Origin: an uncultured Collinsella sp.
GTDB taxonomy: Bacteria > Actinomycetota > Coriobacteriia > Coriobacteriales > Coriobacteriaceae
DNA: 8,850 bases
Direction: 5' to 3'
NCBI GenBank assembly: GCA_900546115.1
Contig: URBQ01000049.1
Coordinates: 1-8,850, forward strand
A model generated the notes under the pieces. It ran no database searches. It was not told the origin of the DNA and saw only the letters and a program-made list of their open reading frames with translations. This document shows, in pieces, positions 5,802 to 8,850 of this stretch (positions are counted from its first letter, which is position 1; each line of letters starts with the position of its first letter). The translations under genes were made by a program, and so were the position numbers.

Positions 5802-5829
5802 AAAAAGGCCCCCGCAAAGCGGAGGCCTT
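5802..5829 (-). terminator. Intrinsic terminator of nagB
   Basis: On the minus strand a 9-bp stem (5827-5819 with 5815-5807, one T-G pair) has a TTT loop, is extended by two A-T pairs, and ends in a run of five T (5806-5802) followed by GTTTT. It begins about 33 bases after the nagB stop. It should end transcription of the amino-sugar genes before they enter the IS, protecting tnpA from readthrough. Confidence 0.88.
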
Positions 5830-5861
5830 AGGCAAGGCTATGTCGAGATGCAGGATTCGCG

Positions 5862-6590
5862 CTACTCGCAGAGCGAAAGGGCGGCCTCGTCGGCAACGAC
5901 AACGCAGTTGGTGTGCAGCTGCAGGATCGAAGCCGGGCACGCGGGCGTAACCGGACCATAGCACATGTCATGCACGGCCTGAGCCTTGGCCTCGCCGTTG
6001 GCGACGACCAGGATCATGCGGGCATACATGATGGTCTGGGTGCCCATGGTGTAGGCCTGACGGGGAACGTCGTCGATGCTGTCGAACAGGCGGCTGTTGG
6101 CCTGAATGGTGCTCTCGGTGAGGTCGACGCAGTGCGTGCCCTTGGAGAAGTGGTCATCGGGCTCGTTGAAGCCGATGTGGCCGTTGTTGCCAATACCGAG
6201 CAGCTGCAGATCCGGGTAACCGGCGGCGGCGACGATCTTGTCGTACTCAGAGCAGGCAGCGGCGGCGTCGGGGTTGGAACCGTCGGGCACATGCGTGTTG
6301 TTCAGGTCGATGTTGATGTGATCGAAGAAGTTCTCACGCATGAAGTAGTGATAGCTCTGGGGATCGTCGTGCGAAAGGCCGCGATACTCGTCCAGGTTGT
6401 AGGTGCTGACCTCGGCAAAGTCGACGTCGCCCTTCTCGTACCAAGCAGCGAGCTGCTTGTAGGCACCGATCGGGGTGGAGCCGGTGGCAAGACCCAGCAC
6501 GCAATCGGGCTTGAGGATAACCTGTGCCGAGATGATATTGGCGGCCTTGCGGCTCATATCCTCGTAGTCTTTAGCTTTAATGATCTTCAT
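5862..6590 (-). CDS. nagB: Glucosamine-6-phosphate deaminase
   Basis: NagB converts glucosamine-6-phosphate to fructose-6-phosphate and ammonia in the cytoplasm, the step that feeds amino sugars into glycolysis. The 242-residue length matches the short Gram-positive type. Visible motifs: the phosphate loop GLATGSTP (33-40); NLDEYRGL with Asp67, the proposed proton-transfer residue; GIGNNGHIGFNEP (132-144) with the catalytic His138 and Glu143; and a conserved TMGTQTIMYAR segment (181-191). The second Asn of the GNNGH motif stands where E. coli has Asp, as in many Gram-positive enzymes. The start is ATG 6590, preceded by AAAGGA six bases away; the frame is open to 6755, but that extension lacks similarity. 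The gene lies 272 bases behind the crr-like gene on the same strand with a structured leader between, and ends at a strong terminator. Confidence 0.95.
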   Translation of the reverse strand: MKIIKAKDYEDMSRKAANIISAQVILKPDCVLGLATGSTPIGAYKQLAAWYEKGDVDFAEVSTYNLDEYRGLSHDDPQSYHYFMRENFFDHINIDLNNTHVPDGSNPDAAAACSEYDKIVAAAGYPDLQLLGIGNNGHIGFNEPDDHFSKGTHCVDLTESTIQANSRLFDSIDDVPRQAYTMGTQTIMYARMILVVANGEAKAQAVHDMCYGPVTPACPASILQLHTNCVVVADEAALSLCE

Positions 6591-6862
6591 TACGCGTCCT
6601 TTCTCGTACAAGAGAGGCAAGGCTCCCCTTACAAGCACTTGCCCGCGGCCCGCGTCGGCCGCAACCAACGTGTGCGGCCACCAGGGCGAGGTCGCGTAAT
6701 GTATGTGTCTCGTGTCTAGCCGCGTCGAGGCCCCTGCCCGTCCACGGTGACCCAAAGCCGTTTAGCTTCGGACAAATCCCATCTTGCCACGGAGGGCGTC
6801 CTCTTTCAAGGGCGCCCTCCGTAAACGTGTTTGAATTGTAGGCTAATGGCCACGTGCACTTG
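6591..6862 (-). other. Structured spacer / leader between crr-like gene and nagB
   Basis: This 272-base gap has no credible gene but three good hairpins. In minus-strand order: a perfect 10-bp stem ACGGAGGGCG/CGCCCTCCGT (6789-6798 with 6813-6822, 14-base loop) about 40 bases behind the crr-like stop; a 7-bp stem (6752-6758 with 6765-6771, one G-T pair); and a perfect 7-bp stem GGCCGCA/TGCGGCC (6657-6663 with 6673-6679). The first has no T-run, so it may be a 3' end or processing structure. A TTGAAA inside its loop could be a -35 box for nagB, but the -10 17 bases on (CAAGAT) is poor. I recognise no known riboswitch. Confidence 0.5.
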
Positions 6863-7360
6863 CTAGCGCTCGCGAGCAACGATGAGCTGGTCCATCTCTT
6901 CGACATGCACGCCAACGGAGCCCTTGATGCTCGAGAACTCAACAGAGTTGCACACCAAGATGGGAACCGTCACATCGTAGCCCTCGGCAGCAATTGCCTC
7001 GCGATCGAACTCAATGAGCACATCGCCCTTATGGACGATGTCACCCACTTGCGCATGTACGGTAAAGTGTTTGCCCTCGAGCTGAACAGTGTCCAAACCA
7101 ACGTGGATGAGCACGTCCAAGCCATCGACCGTGTTAAGCGCAACAGCGTGTCCCGTAGGAAAAATGGCCTCGACCTTGGCGTCTGCCGGCGCAATCACGC
7201 GCGTGCCGGTAGGCTGAATCGCCACGCCCTGGCCCAAAAGGCCGGTGGCAAATGTCTGGTCGTTTACCTCGGAAAGCGGAATGACGTCGCCCGAGATGGG
7301 AGCATCCAGCGTAAGGACTCGACCACGCATACCAAAAGACCTTAGGACTTTAGTGAACAT
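6863..7360 (-). CDS. crr: PTS glucose-family EIIA component (single-domain)
   Basis: This 165-residue protein is a stand-alone EIIA(Glc)-type domain that takes phosphate from HPr and passes it to an EIIB domain of a sugar permease; it may also act in regulation. The family pattern is plain: PISGDVIPL near residues 21-29, the first active-site His71 in FPTGHAVALNT, then LDVLIHVGLDTVQL with the phosphorylated His86, and VGDIVHKGDVLIEFD (105-119). The start is ATG 7360 with a G-rich site (GAGGGGG) just upstream; an ATG 21 bases further out has no ribosome site. It lies 71 bases after glmM with no terminator between, so cotranscription is plausible. The permease is not in the window; an amino-sugar EIICB is an attractive partner, given glmM and nagB, but this is inference. 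The symbol follows the family and does not prove orthology with E. coli crr. Confidence 0.9.
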   Translation of the reverse strand: MFTKVLRSFGMRGRVLTLDAPISGDVIPLSEVNDQTFATGLLGQGVAIQPTGTRVIAPADAKVEAIFPTGHAVALNTVDGLDVLIHVGLDTVQLEGKHFTVHAQVGDIVHKGDVLIEFDREAIAAEGYDVTVPILVCNSVEFSSIKGSVGVHVEEMDQLIVARER

Positions 7361-7401
7361 TCTCCCCCTCGGACATACCAATTGACCAAAATAGCCTTAA
7401 C

Positions 7402-7431
7402 AGTTTACCACTTGGCACTCGTTTTTGACCA
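7402..7431 (-). promoter_or_regulatory. Possible promoter in the glmM-crr gap
   Basis: On the minus strand TGGTCA (7431-7426) and TAAACT (7407-7402) are 18 bases apart, each matching the consensus at four of six positions. The start would be near 7395, giving a leader of about 35 bases. The same TGGTCAA sequence recurs at 7388-7382. A weak call. Confidence 0.25.
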
Positions 7432-8769
7432 TTAGGGAAGTTCGCGCTTGACAACCTCGACGATGTCGTCGACAACGCGCTGGGTCAGCTCGTGCGTCTC
7501 GGCCTCGGCCATAACACGGACCAGCGGCTCGGTACCGCTCGGGCGCACCAGAATGCGGCCGCGGCCGTCAAGCTCCTTCTCGGCGGCAGCGACGGCGTCC
7601 CAAATGGGCTGGCAATCGTCCAGGCCGGCCTTGTTGTCGGAATGCACGTTGACGAGTACCTGCGGGTACTTCTTCATGATGCCGGCAAGATCGGTGAGGG
7701 TACGACCGGTGCGCTTGAGCACGGCCAGCAGCTGCAGAGCCGTCACCAGGCCGTCACCGGTGGTGTTGTGCTCCAGGAAGATGATGTGGCCGGACTGTTC
7801 GCCGCCGATGACGGCGCCATCCGCGAGCATGCGCTCCAAAACGTAGCGGTCACCCACGGCGGTCTGAACCATCTCGAAGCCCTGCTCCTTCATAGCGATG
7901 GAGAAGCCAAGGTTGCACATGACGGTCGAGACGATCTCGGAGTTGGCGAGCTTGCCGCGGGCGGCGAGGTCAGAACCGCAGATAGCCAGGATGTAGTCAC
8001 CGTCGATCTCATTGCCCTCGCCGTCGACGAACAGCACGCGGTCGGCGTCGCCGTCGTGGGCCAGGCCGATATCGGCGTGGGTGCGCAGCACGAGCTCGCG
8101 CAGGGGCTCAAGGTGAGTGGAGCCGCACTCAACGTTAATGTCGGTGCCGCAGTAATCGGCGTTGATGGCATGGACCGTGGCGCCCAGGCGCTGCAGCGCA
8201 GCGGGCGTGGTCTGGCAGGAAGCACCGTGGCCGCAGTCGACGGCAACAACCAGGCCATCGAGCTTAAGGCCGTCGAGCGTGCTGATGGCATGATCGACAT
8301 AGGCCTTGCGGGCGTCTTTCATCTTGATGATGTGACCCACACCGGCGCCGGTCGGCAGCGTGTCGGCAGCCATGGCCTCCTCGGACATGACCCAGGCGCT
8401 GATCTCTTCCTCGACAGCATCGGGAAGCTTCATGCCCTTGCGGCTAAAGAACTTGATGCCGTTGAACTCCGGCGGATTGTGCGAAGCGGAGATGACGATG
8501 CCGCCGTCGAGCTCGTTCTGAACGGTGAGCAGCGCCACGGCGGGCGTGGGGATGACGCCGCAGCAGTGCGGACGGCCACCCTCGGCCATGATGCCGGCAG
8601 TCAGAGCGCTCTCGAGCATGGTACCCGAAAGACGCGTGTCGCGGCCGATGCAGATGTCCGGGCCAAGGAACTTGGTCGCCGCGCGGCCCAGGCGAAACGC
8701 GAGGTCGCACGAGAGGTCGGCATTGGCGACGCCACGGACGCCGTCGGTACCGAAGATGTTCTGGGGCAT
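7432..8769 (-). CDS. glmM: Phosphoglucosamine mutase
   Basis: GlmM interconverts glucosamine-6-phosphate and glucosamine-1-phosphate, the step that commits it to UDP-GlcNAc and so to peptidoglycan. The 445 residues match the usual family length. Motifs: FGTDGVRG (6-13), ISASHNP (93-99) with the phosphorylated Ser96, the metal-binding HDGDADR (238-244: Asp239, Asp241, Asp243), the sugar-specificity loop GGEQSGH (322-328), and the phosphate-binding RPSGTEP (409-415). All catalytic residues are present. The start is ATG 8769, with AAGGAG seven bases upstream (8782-8777). A TATATC (8799-8794) on the minus strand could be a -10, but no good -35 accompanies it. The gene follows what looks like a terminator of an unseen upstream gene, so it is probably first in its transcript, leading into the crr-like gene. 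Confidence 0.97.
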   Translation of the reverse strand: MPQNIFGTDGVRGVANADLSCDLAFRLGRAATKFLGPDICIGRDTRLSGTMLESALTAGIMAEGGRPHCCGVIPTPAVALLTVQNELDGGIVISASHNPPEFNGIKFFSRKGMKLPDAVEEEISAWVMSEEAMAADTLPTGAGVGHIIKMKDARKAYVDHAISTLDGLKLDGLVVAVDCGHGASCQTTPAALQRLGATVHAINADYCGTDINVECGSTHLEPLRELVLRTHADIGLAHDGDADRVLFVDGEGNEIDGDYILAICGSDLAARGKLANSEIVSTVMCNLGFSIAMKEQGFEMVQTAVGDRYVLERMLADGAVIGGEQSGHIIFLEHNTTGDGLVTALQLLAVLKRTGRTLTDLAGIMKKYPQVLVNVHSDNKAGLDDCQPIWDAVAAAEKELDGRGRILVRPSGTEPLVRVMAEAETHELTQRVVDDIVEVVKRELP

Positions 8770-8815
8770 AGGATCGCTCCTTCCCTAGCAGGCGATATAC
8801 AACCGCCCACCCTAG

Positions 8816-8839
8816 TCGAAAAAGAAAAGCGGGACCCGC
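8816..8839 (-). terminator. Probable terminator of a gene beyond the right edge
   Basis: On the minus strand GCGGG and CCCGC (8839-8835 with 8833-8829) form a short GC stem with a tiny loop, followed by TTTTCTTTTT (8828-8819). It would end a minus-strand transcript entering from the right, before glmM. The stem is short, and the window cuts off what lies upstream. Confidence 0.45.
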
Positions 8840-8850
8840 CGAGGAATCGG

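Noticed and set aside
5913..6719. A 268-codon plus-strand frame opposite nagB
   Set aside because: Mirror of nagB codons (Gly/Val-rich) with no motif, and nagB is certain.
6709..6722. A DasR-type (dre) operator around the TCTAG core upstream of nagB
   Set aside because: Only the central TCTAG and a few outer bases fit the actinobacterial consensus; the symmetric arms are missing.
6591..6755. Longer NagB start at 6755
   Set aside because: The added 55 residues are not similar to NagB; ATG 6590 has AAAGGA at the right distance and gives the usual 242-residue length.
6591..6862. A glmS-type ribozyme in the nagB leader
   Set aside because: The gene downstream is nagB, not glmS, and I do not see the ribozyme's conserved core.

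Overview
The window looks like chromosomal DNA from a high-GC Gram-positive bacterium of the Coriobacteriia, probably Collinsella or a close relative. This placement is an inference from high GC with GCC/CTC/CGC-rich codons, the large ATPase-BTAD regulator typical of that class, and a Firmicutes-type short NagB. It was not tested against any database.

Layout: (1) bases 1-249 are non-coding, with an inverted repeat at the left edge and a possible promoter. (2) A class I SAM-dependent methyltransferase runs 250-1137 (+); its GTG start is fixed by a good ribosome binding site. (3) A YhbY-type CRM-domain RNA-binding protein lies at 1296-1595 (+), followed by a clear intrinsic terminator. (4) Converging on it is a 999-residue regulator (4664-1665, minus): an N-terminal MalT/STAND-like ATPase, a long helical middle, and a C-terminal OmpR-type winged helix plus BTAD domain. 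(5) About 380 bases of intergenic DNA hold the presumed regulator promoter. (6) An IS200/IS605-family insertion sequence (about 5045-5795, minus) carries only the HUH transposase gene tnpA, plus many hairpins: left- and right-end hairpins with a shared core, a long inverted repeat covering the tnpA ribosome binding site, and a structured block inside the 3' end of the reading frame. (7) Three minus-strand genes transcribed in the order glmM, crr-like, nagB (8769 down to 5862) form an amino-sugar and PTS cluster. nagB ends at a strong intrinsic terminator directly beside the IS.

How the genes work together: GlmM turns glucosamine-6-P into glucosamine-1-P for UDP-GlcNAc and cell wall synthesis. 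NagB turns glucosamine-6-P into fructose-6-P plus ammonia for catabolism. The EIIA(Glc)-type protein passes PTS phosphate to a sugar permease, possibly one for amino sugars. The cluster therefore joins uptake with the anabolic and catabolic fates of glucosamine-6-P. The methyltransferase, YhbY and regulator show no clear functional link to it.

No complete undescribed system is evident. The least ordinary parts are the RNA/DNA structure of the IS (including a possible antisense RNA promoter and a transposase frame that runs through the right end into flanking DNA), the domain order of the regulator, and a 272-base hairpin-rich leader before nagB.
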